24,295 bases of DNA, taken from Holophagaceae bacterium. Lineage in GTDB: Bacteria > Acidobacteriota > Holophagae > Holophagales > Holophagaceae. The stretch is taken from positions 1-24,295 of the forward strand of contig JANXQX010000049.1 in the NCBI GenBank assembly GCA_025353305.1, given 5' to 3'. The notes beneath the pieces are model-generated. The model was given only the letters and a program-made list of their open reading frames with translations, was not told the DNA's origin and did not search any database. Below are positions 8,033 to 15,158 of this stretch, piece by piece. Positions within the stretch are counted from its first letter, which is position 1, and every line of letters starts with the position of its first letter. The position numbers and the translations under genes were made by a program.

Positions 8033-9277
8033 GGAAGACTCCATCCTGTGGATCCTGAGTTGGCCGGCTTCGGCGTGCTCGTGCACTGGAGTGGGGTGGG
8101 TAGGCGAAGCCCGCAGGCGGACGCCCTCACGTTCCGAAAGGATGGACTCAAGCAGGCCGGGTTCCCAGACATCACCGTCAGAGTGGATGACCATGCAATC
8201 CTCATCGCCTTCGCGGGTAGCCAGTTTGTTCGCGGCCTCATCTTCAATCGGCTGAGATATGTGGTGGACCACTAGACGGCCCCCAAAGGCTGCGCGGTAT
8301 GGGGCGATTGCCTGATCGACTTCACTCGCGGGAGCACCGTCATTGATGATGACCATACGCCAAGAGGCATGGGTCTGGCTCAGCACGCTTCGAAGCGTCT
8401 GGGACAAGAAATGGGATGAGTGTTGGAGCCGCGTGACGATCAGGACTCGATCTGGATTCGGAGGCCTTGGATCTGGTGGATGGATGTCCATGGCCCAAGG
8501 GGCTTTCAGGACGCTATGGCTGAGCAGCTGCTCGTAAAGGTTCGCGGCCTCCACAAAAGCCCTCTCAGTCTCTGTTTCCAGCATCTCAAGGCGACGGTGG
8601 TGGCGGAGCGCTGGTGTGGCCGCCAATGCAGCGTGGGTGATTTGCTCCTGGGCTGCCTCCAGATCCAGGCGGCAGAACACTGCTCTCATGACTTCGGCTG
8701 GATGGGCCATGGTTTCGTCGTAGTCGACTATCGCGTCTGGAACCGGCACAGCACCGAGTATGTCTCGATGGTGGTCGGTCCAGAGTTGGCAGGCACGCCA
8801 TTCGTCGAGGTTCTGCCGGCGTTTCAGCGATGCGGCCACCTCCGCAGGGGACCGGATGCAGAGCACGACCCGAAGGGGGATGTCCATCTCTCGAAGCAGT
8901 TCCTGCCAGAGCGGGAGCAGACGGCATGTGCGCGGGTCTTTGAGCAGCCAGGTCCGCCCACCCGCAGTTTCACGCTCGATAACTTCCCGGAGGCACCGGC
9001 GCGCGGTTTCAGCCTCGGGCCTAAACCGCCAGTGAAGAGGCAATGGCAATTTGGACATGGGCCCGCGTCCTAGTTCGCGGAGGAGTATGGTCTGGATGGC
9101 CACCACATCCATGTGCTCCCAATAGCCCTGTTCGTTATCGGAGAAGCGGCCATTGAGCAGCGGTCCACCCAGATGCTGACCCGCCCTTGAGCACATCTGC
9201 GAGAAAAGCGACGTGCCGCTTCGGTGCATGCCCACCAGGAGGATGACACCAGCAGTTTCGGGCTCGGCAGGTACCAC
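8030..9277 (-). CDS. Sulfotransferase domain fused to truncated glycosyltransferase family 2 domain
   Basis: The N-terminal half is a PAPS-dependent sulfotransferase: the 5'-phosphosulfate loop MHRSGTS (residues 17-23), NEQGYWEH, LKDPRTCRLLPLW (about 112-124) and the 3'-phosphate motif RSPAEVAASLKRR (from about 142). From about residue 277 a GT2 domain begins (RVLIVTRLQ, SVLSQTHASW, INDGAP) and reaches the metal-binding HSDGD (365-369), then ends about 45 residues later, far short of a complete domain. Such fusions decorate surface glycans in other bacteria. I chose the GTG at 9277 because GGAG lies about 6 bases upstream; an in-frame TTG at 9307 would add 10 residues but has no Shine-Dalgarno site. 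The sulfotransferase part looks intact; the GT2 part is probably not functional. Confidence 0.82.
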   Translation of the reverse strand: MVPAEPETAGVILLVGMHRSGTSLFSQMCSRAGQHLGGPLLNGRFSDNEQGYWEHMDVVAIQTILLRELGRGPMSKLPLPLHWRFRPEAETARRCLREVIERETAGGRTWLLKDPRTCRLLPLWQELLREMDIPLRVVLCIRSPAEVAASLKRRQNLDEWRACQLWTDHHRDILGAVPVPDAIVDYDETMAHPAEVMRAVFCRLDLEAAQEQITHAALAATPALRHHRRLEMLETETERAFVEAANLYEQLLSHSVLKAPWAMDIHPPDPRPPNPDRVLIVTRLQHSSHFLSQTLRSVLSQTHASWRMVIINDGAPASEVDQAIAPYRAAFGGRLVVHHISQPIEDEAANKLATREGDEDCMVIHSDGDVWEPGLLESILSEREGVRLRASPTHPTPVHEHAEAGQLRIHRMESS

Positions 9278-9356
9278 AGTCCGCTCCAGAAGGAATGTCC
9301 CATTCAAGCACAGCTGGCATTTCCGCCAATCGCCCTGTTTATTTGTGGTCGCCGGC

Positions 9357-9923
9357 TCAGTTCACGATCACCGTCACCGTCGCGCTCACCGCCGGATCTG
9401 CGGCGCTGGTGGCGGTGAGATGGTAGGTGCCGGGCTCCGAGGGAGCGATGTAGATTCCACCTTCGTTGAAGCTGCCGGCCTCGGCCTTCCAGATGACATC
9501 GCTTCGCACCAGACCTTTGACTTTCACGGTGAAGGCCTGGGCTTGGCCTGCTTGAAGCATAGCCGTGGCGGGTTCGGGTTTGAAGACGGGCAGCACACGG
9601 ATTTCTCGCTGGACTTTGGCGGTGGATCCATCGGGACGCTTGGCGTAGATCAGCAGGCGAAAAGTACCAGCGTGGTTCGGCGCGAGATACGTGGTGCCCA
9701 TGCCGCGGGTGCTGAGCAGCCCGCCACCGTTGTAATCCAGCAGCTCCCACCCCGGTTCAGCGACCAGGTTTTCGTTGGGTATGGCGCGCAACTGGAGCCG
9801 CTCGCCCACCTGCACGGTTGCAGGATCCGGCTCCAGCGAAACAGCCTCGGGCGCACTGCTGCCACAGCCCGCCAGTAATGCAGCGAGGGTTATCGGAAAG
9901 AGAATTCGGGCGGAAAGTGTCAA
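9357..9923 (-). CDS. Lipoprotein with two Ig-like domains
   Basis: This 188-residue protein begins with a lipoprotein signal peptide (RILFPITLAALLAGC, lipid-carrying Cys20) followed by GSSAPEAVSLEPDPATVQVG. The remainder reads as two bacterial Ig-like beta-sandwich repeats. The first runs from about residue 27 to 110 (VQVGERLQLRAI, GTFRLLIYAK). The second runs from about 115 to 188 (PATAMLQAGQAQAFTVKV, GTYHLTATSAADPAVSATVTV). Such repeats serve as spacers or binding modules on the cell surface. No enzymatic motif is visible. The start is taken as TTG at 9923 because it gives a complete signal peptide and no ATG is available. It is divergent from the rhodanese-like gene across a 101-base gap without a clear promoter. 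Confidence 0.75.
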   Translation of the reverse strand: MTLSARILFPITLAALLAGCGSSAPEAVSLEPDPATVQVGERLQLRAIPNENLVAEPGWELLDYNGGGLLSTRGMGTTYLAPNHAGTFRLLIYAKRPDGSTAKVQREIRVLPVFKPEPATAMLQAGQAQAFTVKVKGLVRSDVIWKAEAGSFNEGGIYIAPSEPGTYHLTATSAADPAVSATVTVIVN

Positions 9924-10024
9924 GGCAAATCCCAGGCAGTACCTCTGAATAATGCCAGCCTAGCTCTGCAGGTTCCATGTTTTCAGGCATACTTGCTCCA
10001 ACCTAACCACTCAAAGAGGCCGTC

Positions 10025-10522
10025 ATGATGGGAATGATCACCATCGCACTGCTGCTCCGGCCTGAGGTCGAAAAGGTCCTGCTCGAGCAGCCTGAGATCA
10101 TGATTCCAGGGGCCATCGCTGGCCTGGCGATCATGGTGCTGCTCTGCATGTGGATCATCAAGCTGCCCACGGCCATCCGGGCCCGAAAGGGCGGCGTGCT
10201 GGATCCTATCCAGTTGGAAACGTTGATGCCCGGAGTGAGGCCCACCATCGTGGACCTGCGTCCACGTGAAGAATTCCTTGGCAAGCATGGCCATATCCGC
10301 AGTGCCATCTCGGTTCCCATGCCCGAAATCATGGAACGGCTCGATCACATCCGGAAGGAGTCCAAGGGAAAGCCGGTGGTGCTGGTGGATGAGACGGACG
10401 AACTTTCGTATAAGGCTAGGCCGATCTTTGAAGCCAATGGCTTCACCTGGCTCTACGTGCTGAAGGGCGGTCTGCGCGCCTGGCGCGCGGGCCGGCTGCC
10501 GGTCTACAAATCGGAACAATGA
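10025..10522 (+). CDS. Membrane-anchored rhodanese-like protein, catalytic Cys missing
   Basis: One transmembrane segment (about residues 27-46, IPGAIAGLAIMVLLCMWII) anchors a rhodanese-like domain on residues 60-160. The domain has the expected IVDLRPREEFLGKHGHIRSAISVPM and the C-terminal GFTWLYVLKGGLRAW. Active rhodaneses carry a Cys in the loop after the fourth strand (VVYCxxGxRS). Here the segment reads VVLVDETDELS, with Asp122 where the Cys should be and no normal loop. It is therefore unlikely to be a sulfurtransferase and may be a binding or scaffolding homologue. The ATG at 10025 has AGAGG about 6 bases upstream. It is divergent from the Ig-like lipoprotein gene. Confidence 0.85.
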   Translation: MMGMITIALLLRPEVEKVLLEQPEIMIPGAIAGLAIMVLLCMWIIKLPTAIRARKGGVLDPIQLETLMPGVRPTIVDLRPREEFLGKHGHIRSAISVPMPEIMERLDHIRKESKGKPVVLVDETDELSYKARPIFEANGFTWLYVLKGGLRAWRAGRLPVYKSEQ

Positions 10523-10574
10523 ACCTCCCGGTTTTTCCCCTGTTAATCATGCAACTTGAATCCGCGTTGCTGCC

Positions 10575-10882
10575 ATGACCGCAAACAGCTACTCCGTCCA
10601 TCCCGCCATCGCCTATACCCAAGCCATCCTCTCCAACCTTCAACAGAAGACCGGACGAACCCTGGAAGAGTGGATCACCCACGTAACATTGCAAGGTCCT
10701 GAAGGCGAAAAGGCGATCCGGGAATGGTTAAGGGGAGAGGGGCTCGAGGCCGCCTGCTCTCCACCGGAGGCTTCGCCAGGAAGGACCGAATCACCCATCG
10801 CCTGAAAGTGAAAACACATGCCGATATTGACGACGGGCTGCGGGGCTGGTTGATGCTGGCTTACAAATTGGACGGCGCGTGA
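10575..10882 (+). pseudogene. DUF4287/DUF5655-type gene with internal deletion and frameshift
   Basis: The 5' part (10575 to about 10740) encodes HPAIAYTQAILSNLQQKTGR, then TLEEWITHVTLQGPEGEKA, the N-terminal helical part of DUF4287-like proteins. The frame then drifts into a non-homologous tail ending at 10805. In another frame, from 10748 to the TGA at 10880-10882, the sequence reads GRLLSTGGFARKDRITHRLK, then ADIDDGLRGWLMLAYKLDGA, which is the usual C-terminus of DUF5655-type proteins. The central part of the domain is missing, so a deletion joined the two ends out of frame near 10740. A 76-residue product could still be translated, but it would lack most of the fold. There is no good ribosome binding site. 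Confidence 0.72.
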
Positions 10883-10883
10883 T

Positions 10884-11363
10884 TCAAAGCAATCCCACCT
10901 TCACGCGGGTCACGGTCAGCACCTTATCCAGATCCAGCGGACCCATCTCCACCAGGAATCCGCGGCTGCCGCCATTGATGTAGATGCGTGCCAGATCAAA
11001 GATCGAGGCCTCCGCATAGATCGGCATCGGTTTCTTGGTGCCAAAGGGAGAAGTGCCACCCACCAGGTAGCCGCTGTGCCGATGGGCCACCTCGGGCTTG
11101 CAAGGCTGAACGGATTTCGCGCCGATCTGTCGCGCCAATGCCTGGGCCCCCACTTCAAGGTCGCCGTGCATGAGCACGATCAATGGGGTTCCCTTCTCAT
11201 CCTCCATCACCAAGGTCTTGATGACCGCGTGTTCGGGAATTCCCAACTCCCGTGCGGAAACGCTTGTTCCACCCTTCTCTTCATAGCGGTATAAAAACTC
11301 GGTGAAGGCGATGCCGTGTCGCTTGAGAAGCCGCGTGGCGTTGGTGGATGGAGCTTTGCTCAT
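10884..11363 (-). CDS. ybaK: YbaK/EbsC-type aminoacyl-tRNA deacylase
   Basis: This 159-residue protein matches YbaK/EbsC, a single-domain homologue of the ProRS editing domain. YbaK hydrolyses Cys-tRNA(Pro) made in error by prolyl-tRNA synthetase and acts in trans in the cytoplasm. Landmarks are TSVSARELG, the conserved lysine Lys49 in AVIKTLV, SGYLVGGTSPFGTKK and the C-terminal RGFLVEMGPLDLDKVL. The length is normal. The ATG at 11363 has AGGGTG about 6 bases upstream. The gene is divergent from the dioxygenase gene across a 115-base gap, and its stop lies 1 base from the end of the plus-strand pseudogene. Confidence 0.92.
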   Translation of the reverse strand: MSKAPSTNATRLLKRHGIAFTEFLYRYEEKGGTSVSARELGIPEHAVIKTLVMEDEKGTPLIVLMHGDLEVGAQALARQIGAKSVQPCKPEVAHRHSGYLVGGTSPFGTKKPMPIYAEASIFDLARIYINGGSRGFLVEMGPLDLDKVLTVTRVKVGLL

Positions 11364-11399
11364 CGATTCACCCTAGAACAATTCTGTTCCGGGGGAGAA

Positions 11400-11427
11400 T
11401 TGACAATTAGGTGTTTAAACATATAAT
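11400..11427 (+). promoter_or_regulatory. Near-consensus sigma-70 promoter for the LigB-type dioxygenase gene
   Basis: TTGACA (11400-11405) and TATAAT (11422-11427) are both perfect consensus hexamers, separated by 16 bases in an AT-rich stretch. Transcription would begin near 11434, giving a leader of about 45 bases before the ATG at 11479. The arrangement faces away from ybaK. Confidence 0.8.
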
Positions 11428-11478
11428 ATTGAATTGGGTCAACCCGGGCCTGTCCTTTTCAAATTTATTGGTGCCTTC

Positions 11479-12261
11479 ATGCGTCAACCTTCCGTCTTCG
11501 TATCCCATGGCTCCCCCATGCTTGCCCTGGATGGAGGCACTTATGGCGCGAGCTTGCGCCGCTTCGCTGATGGATTGACAGAGAGGCCCAAAGCCATCCT
11601 TGCGGTATCCGCGCACTGGCAGGCCCAGCTTCCACTGCGCATCACAACGGCTGAAAAGCCGGGCATCATCCATGATTTCAGCGGATTCCCAGCCGATCTG
11701 TATGCACTGGAATATCCAGCGCCAGGGGATCCCGGGTTGGCGGAGCAGACCTCTGGATTGCTGGGCGCCGCAGGTTTTGAATCCGTCCCTGATTCGCGCC
11801 GTGGTTTCGATCACGGTGTGTGGTCCGTGCTCAGGCACGCGTTTCCTGCCGCGGAAATCCCGGTCGTCCAGGTCACCTTGCCCTTGATCAAACCCGCTCG
11901 CCTGGCGGAGTTGGGCAAAGCTCTCGCGCCACTTCGGAATGAAGGTGTGCTCATTCTTGGCACTGGCGGTTTGATCCACAACCTGCGGCGGGTGCGCTGG
12001 GACAGCGCCGGTGATTCGATCGAGCCCTGGGCCCTCGAAGCCGAAGCCTGGTTCATGGAACGCATCGAAGGCAGGCGGAGCGAGGAGCTCTGCCGCCACA
12101 GGGAATTACTGCCCCTCAGCCTTGAAGCCGCCCCCACCACCGAACATCTGGACCCCCTGTTCGTGGCGTTCGGCGCTTCCGATGAACACGATGCCTTGAC
12201 GACTATCTATGAAGGCTTCCAGATGGGAAACCTCTCGCTCCGAAGCTTCGCCTGGATGTGA
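11479..12261 (+). CDS. ygiD: LigB-family extradiol dioxygenase (YgiD/DODA type)
   Basis: The 260-residue protein matches the class III extradiol ring-cleavage dioxygenases of the YgiD/4,5-DOPA dioxygenase group, which use one non-haem Fe(II) to open catechol rings. Candidate metal ligands are His10 in FVSHGSPM, His46 in AVSAHWQ and the His in TTEHLDPLFVAFGA near the C-terminus; His112 in RGFDHGVW is the typical acid-base residue. The physiological substrate in bacteria is usually unknown. I chose the ATG at 11479 because the protein then starts directly with the conserved FVSHGSPM region. The Shine-Dalgarno site is weak, but a consensus promoter lies upstream. The gene converges on pfkA with only 10 bases between the stops. 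Confidence 0.9.
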   Translation: MRQPSVFVSHGSPMLALDGGTYGASLRRFADGLTERPKAILAVSAHWQAQLPLRITTAEKPGIIHDFSGFPADLYALEYPAPGDPGLAEQTSGLLGAAGFESVPDSRRGFDHGVWSVLRHAFPAAEIPVVQVTLPLIKPARLAELGKALAPLRNEGVLILGTGGLIHNLRRVRWDSAGDSIEPWALEAEAWFMERIEGRRSEELCRHRELLPLSLEAAPTTEHLDPLFVAFGASDEHDALTTIYEGFQMGNLSLRSFAWM

Positions 12262-12285
12262 TCAAGAGCGATCAATCCCCGAAGC
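12245..12285. terminator. Possible shared hairpin over the two convergent stop codons
   Basis: Nested arms GCTTCG/CGAAGC (12245-12250 and 12280-12285), GGAT/ATCC (12254-12257 and 12275-12278) and TGATC/GATCA (12259-12263 and 12270-12274) form an imperfect stem with a 6-base loop. It contains both the dioxygenase TGA and the pfkA stop. There is no T-tract on either side, so it is only a candidate bidirectional terminator. Confidence 0.4.
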
Positions 12286-13378
12286 AGATCCCCAGGTCCC
12301 TTCCCGTCAGGAGTGTGTCGCTGTTCAGGGGCACGGCCTTCATACGGCCGGCCACCTGCTCAAGGGGAACGTAGTCCACATTTGGGAAGGCCAGGGCCAC
12401 CATGATGCCGCTCTGGCCCTCGTCCAGGGCCCGGATCGCCGCAGCGCCAAATCGCAGCGCGGTCAAGCGGTCGAAGGAGGTCGGGCTGCCGCCTCTCAGC
12501 AGATGGCCCAGCACCACAAGACGGCAATCCTTGCCAGTGATCGTCTGGAGTTCTGCAGTCACCTGCTCGCCGATGCCCCCCAGCCGCTCTGCACGGCCCG
12601 TTTCCGCCTCTTTGGCAACTGCCCGCTCGCCATGCTTGGGTCTCGCCCCCTCAGCCACCACCACCAGTGAATCCAGGCGGCCATCCTGATCCCGGGATCG
12701 GATGCGGGCGGCGACTTTCTCGAGATCGTAGGGAATCTCGGGGATGAGAATGGCGTGGACACCGCCGGCGATGCCTGAGTTGAGCGCGATCCAGCCCGCA
12801 TAGCGACCCATGACTTCGATCACCATCACCCGTTGATGGCTCTGCGCGGTGCTGTGCAAGCGATCCAGGCACTCCGTGGCGAAGGCCACCGCCGTATCGA
12901 AGCCGAAGGTGGTGACCGTCCGGTCCAGATCGTTATCAATGGTTTTGGGCACGCCGACCACCCGCAGTCCCTTTTGCGACAGGGCGTTGGCAATGGTGAG
13001 CGACCCGTCCCCACCCACGGTGACCAAGGCATCCAATTCGCGCTTGGCGAAGAAATCGAGAATCTCATCCGAGCGGTCCACTTCCTTCACGCTGCCATCC
13101 GGCATGTGAAGCGGGAAGTGCAATGGATTGCCCTTGTTGGTGGTGCCCAGGATGGTGCCGCCCAGATGCGCGATGCCTGAAACGCGTTCCCGCGTGAGAC
13201 GCATCAGGCCGCCATCGGAATAGCGTTCGGGGAAAAAGATTCCGTTGAAGCCATCCCTGATTCCGTAGCATTCCCAGCCGCGGTTGTGGGCACTCATCGC
13301 CGCTGCGCGGATGACTGCGTTCAGACCGGGCGCGTCCCCGCCTCCGGTATTGATGGCAACGCGGCGGATGCTCGGCAT
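12272..13378 (-). CDS. pfkA: 6-phosphofructokinase
   Basis: This 368-residue enzyme phosphorylates fructose 6-phosphate to the 1,6-bisphosphate, the committed step of glycolysis. Motifs are the N-terminal NTGGGDAPGLNAVIR, GGDGSL at 122-127, PKTIDNDL (144-151, catalytic Asp148) and the substrate-binding MGR at 190-192. The phosphoryl-donor residues are mixed: Gly125 (E. coli Gly104 position, ATP-type) with Lys145 (E. coli Gly124 position, Lys in PPi enzymes). Family members with this Gly/Lys pair, such as plant and trypanosomatid enzymes, use ATP, so ATP is more likely, but PPi is not excluded. The ATG at 13378 has AAGGTG about 5 bases upstream. It follows the VOC gene on the same strand after 73 bases. 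Confidence 0.93.
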   Translation of the reverse strand: MPSIRRVAINTGGGDAPGLNAVIRAAAMSAHNRGWECYGIRDGFNGIFFPERYSDGGLMRLTRERVSGIAHLGGTILGTTNKGNPLHFPLHMPDGSVKEVDRSDEILDFFAKRELDALVTVGGDGSLTIANALSQKGLRVVGVPKTIDNDLDRTVTTFGFDTAVAFATECLDRLHSTAQSHQRVMVIEVMGRYAGWIALNSGIAGGVHAILIPEIPYDLEKVAARIRSRDQDGRLDSLVVVAEGARPKHGERAVAKEAETGRAERLGGIGEQVTAELQTITGKDCRLVVLGHLLRGGSPTSFDRLTALRFGAAAIRALDEGQSGIMVALAFPNVDYVPLEQVAGRMKAVPLNSDTLLTGRDLGICFGD

Positions 13379-13451
13379 GGCGCACCTTGGAGAGAGGAGG
13401 AAAGCATAGCCCAGTCTGTCCGGTTATTCCTTCAAAACGCCTTCAGGATTG

Positions 13452-14258
13452 TCAGAACCCGGGCGTTTCAGAGTCCACCACCTGGAAATGCAGCCCCTGT
13501 GTCACCGATGGGTCCAGGGCCACGCCATCCAGGGTCTCCAATGCGGGGATGCCCGCCTCTTCCAGAAAAGCCATGGTCCGCTCCACCGATTTCACGCGGA
13601 GCGTGAGCGAGGCCACTTCGTCCTTGCCCCACGGCACCAATTGAAGAGCCAGGTTTTCCGCCAAGCGCCAAGCCCCGGCATCCACCTTGGAAATGTCCCG
13701 CAAGAAGCGGTCCCAGGCAGTCGCGGCTTCGTCCACGTCCCGCACGCCAATCTGGATTTCTTGCACACCCAGGAGCCCCAGCGATCCGCCGCCGGAAGCG
13801 GCGAAGGCATCCCAGTGGCTCACCTGCCAGGCGTCGCGATCGAAATGGTACTCAGCCAGAAATACAATCCCCGGCGCATCCAGCAGGCCCTTCACTTCAA
13901 GTTCGGTCCAGTTCTCCGAAGCGATGCCCGATCCGAAGGGAACGCCCCATTCCGACAACACGCTGATGACTTCGGAAATGGGCATCGTGGGCTCGAAGGC
14001 CAGACCTCCATAGCGGGCGCTTCCCTCCGCGCCTTCCCACACGTCTGGACTGCCGAAGCGCTTTTCCTTGAAGCGGCAGAATTCCAGGTTGAGATTTCCA
14101 GCGCAGACGCCGCCGCTCCAGAGATCCCCGTAGTCGCCGAACTCCCAGGCCATCGGCAGTCCGAAACCCTCCACGAACAGCCGGAAGAGCACGGTGGGAT
14201 CTTCCGCCTCGGCCATCACGTGATCAAGGGTTCGCACCACCGGGAAGAGGTCGCTCAT
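13452..14258 (-). CDS. Protein with two VOC (glyoxalase/bleomycin-resistance-like) domains
   Basis: The 268-residue protein reads as a tandem of two vicinal-oxygen-chelate folds, about residues 5-125 (VVRTLDHVMAEAEDPTVLF, NLNLEFCRF) and 145-262 (LLGVQEIQIGVRDVDEAATAW, ASLTLRVKSVERTMAFLEEA). VOC proteins include glyoxalases, dioxygenases and drug-binding proteins. The metal ligands and substrate cannot be assigned from what I see. I chose the ATG at 14258 because AGGAG lies 6 bases upstream; an in-frame start at 14294 would add a 12-residue tail without a comparable site. It lies between the DinB-like gene and pfkA on the same strand. Confidence 0.75.
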   Translation of the reverse strand: MSDLFPVVRTLDHVMAEAEDPTVLFRLFVEGFGLPMAWEFGDYGDLWSGGVCAGNLNLEFCRFKEKRFGSPDVWEGAEGSARYGGLAFEPTMPISEVISVLSEWGVPFGSGIASENWTELEVKGLLDAPGIVFLAEYHFDRDAWQVSHWDAFAASGGGSLGLLGVQEIQIGVRDVDEAATAWDRFLRDISKVDAGAWRLAENLALQLVPWGKDEVASLTLRVKSVERTMAFLEEAGIPALETLDGVALDPSVTQGLHFQVVDSETPGF

Positions 14259-14313
14259 GAAGGACTCCTGAAACAGGATGCCATCTCTTCTCAAATCTCA
14301 ATGCGAAGGAGCG

Positions 14314-14805
14314 CTAGCGAGAACGTGCATTCCAGGCCTGGATGTTCCGGCGTATCTGGCGGGCGTGGATTTCGAGATGCTCGGCGTAGATCCGCAGCCA
14401 ATCAGTGTCCGAATAGGGACCGCTGTGGCTGTGCCGGCCCGTCCGGTTCCAGGCTTCCTCGGGCAGGCGCCGGAGCATGGTCACGGTGTTGGACCGCACC
14501 GCCTCGATGGTCCGGAATGCCAGTTCCACATCGTGGCCGTGATAGTCGAAGGTCCTGGCCCAGATGTTTTCGTCGTAGCCGATGATGAGGGGTTCTTTTT
14601 CGGCCAGCACCAGGCGGATCCGCGTGGCGCCGTAGGTTTCGGAATCCGCGCAGTGGACCACGATCTCATGGGCGCTCCACTTGCCCTCGGCGGGCCGCCA
14701 TTGACGGGCTTCAACGGGCACCTCGGACCAGGCCATTCTCAGCAGGGCCGGCCCGGATCCGTAACGCGTGAGATAGCCATCCCGTTCAGACAGTCCAAGC
14801 GCCAT
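14314..14805 (-). CDS. DinB/YfiT-like four-helix metal-binding protein
   Basis: This 163-residue protein has the DinB_2 pattern of three metal-binding histidines on a four-helix bundle: His51 in VVHCADSE (after KWSAHEIV) and His143 and His147 in YAEHLEIHARQI. Related proteins such as YfiT and thiol-dependent transferases bind Ni or Zn and act as small-molecule hydrolases or thiol transferases. The substrate here is unknown. The ATG at 14805 is preceded by GGAGG with a 6-base spacer, and the protein then starts MALGLSERDGYL. A longer upstream frame exists but overlaps the divergent gene. It is divergent from the GlsB-like gene across 66 bases. Confidence 0.85.
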   Translation of the reverse strand: MALGLSERDGYLTRYGSGPALLRMAWSEVPVEARQWRPAEGKWSAHEIVVHCADSETYGATRIRLVLAEKEPLIIGYDENIWARTFDYHGHDVELAFRTIEAVRSNTVTMLRRLPEEAWNRTGRHSHSGPYSDTDWLRIYAEHLEIHARQIRRNIQAWNARSR

Positions 14806-14871
14806 GGCGGGCCTCCGATATGATGGAAGCATAGCAACAGAAGCAGGGGTTGCTCCCGCATTGGAGATGCC

Positions 14872-15129
14872 ATGTTCCACCTGATCTGGAAATTCATCCT
14901 TGGCGTCATCATCGGTTTCACCGCGCGGTTCCTGCTCCCCGGCACCGACCCCATGGGGTTTTTCATGACGGGCATCGTCGGCGTCCTGGGTTCCTTCGGC
15001 GGGCATTTCCTTGCCAGCGCTGTGGGCCTGGAATCCGGTGCCAAGCCAAGCGGTCGATTATTCAGCGCTTTGATCAGTGTCGGCGGTGCGATCCTTTTGC
15101 TGATTCTGGTGCGGGCCTTCCGTCACTAG
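14872..15129 (+). CDS. GlsB/YeaQ/YmgE-family small membrane protein
   Basis: An 85-residue, very hydrophobic protein with three predicted transmembrane segments: LIWKFILGVIIGFTARFLL, MTGIVGVLGSFGGHFLASAV and LFSALISVGGAILLLILV. The LGVIIGFTARFLLPG and GxxGxxxGG patterns fit the Transgly_assoc (PF04226) family, often annotated as stress-response membrane proteins; the molecular role is not established. The ATG has GGAG about 5 bases upstream. The DUF4126 gene follows 29 bases later on the same strand, so the two may be cotranscribed. Confidence 0.88.
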   Translation: MFHLIWKFILGVIIGFTARFLLPGTDPMGFFMTGIVGVLGSFGGHFLASAVGLESGAKPSGRLFSALISVGGAILLLILVRAFRH

Positions 15130-15158
15130 AATGAGGCAGCGTCCGGAGTAGGGGAACC

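Noticed and set aside
8006..8275. 89-codon plus-strand gene with strong Shine-Dalgarno site
   Set aside because: It is antisense to the conserved GT2 segment on the minus strand and shows no known motif; kept only as a low-interest observation.
14833..14854. AGCAAC/GTTGCT inverted repeat between the DinB-like and GlsB-like genes
   Set aside because: Only 6 bp with a 10-base gap; expected by chance in this length of sequence and lacking any promoter context.
14806..15006. N-terminal extension of the DinB-like gene
   Set aside because: It would overlap the divergent GlsB-like gene and is low-complexity; the ATG at 14805 has GGAGG with correct spacing.
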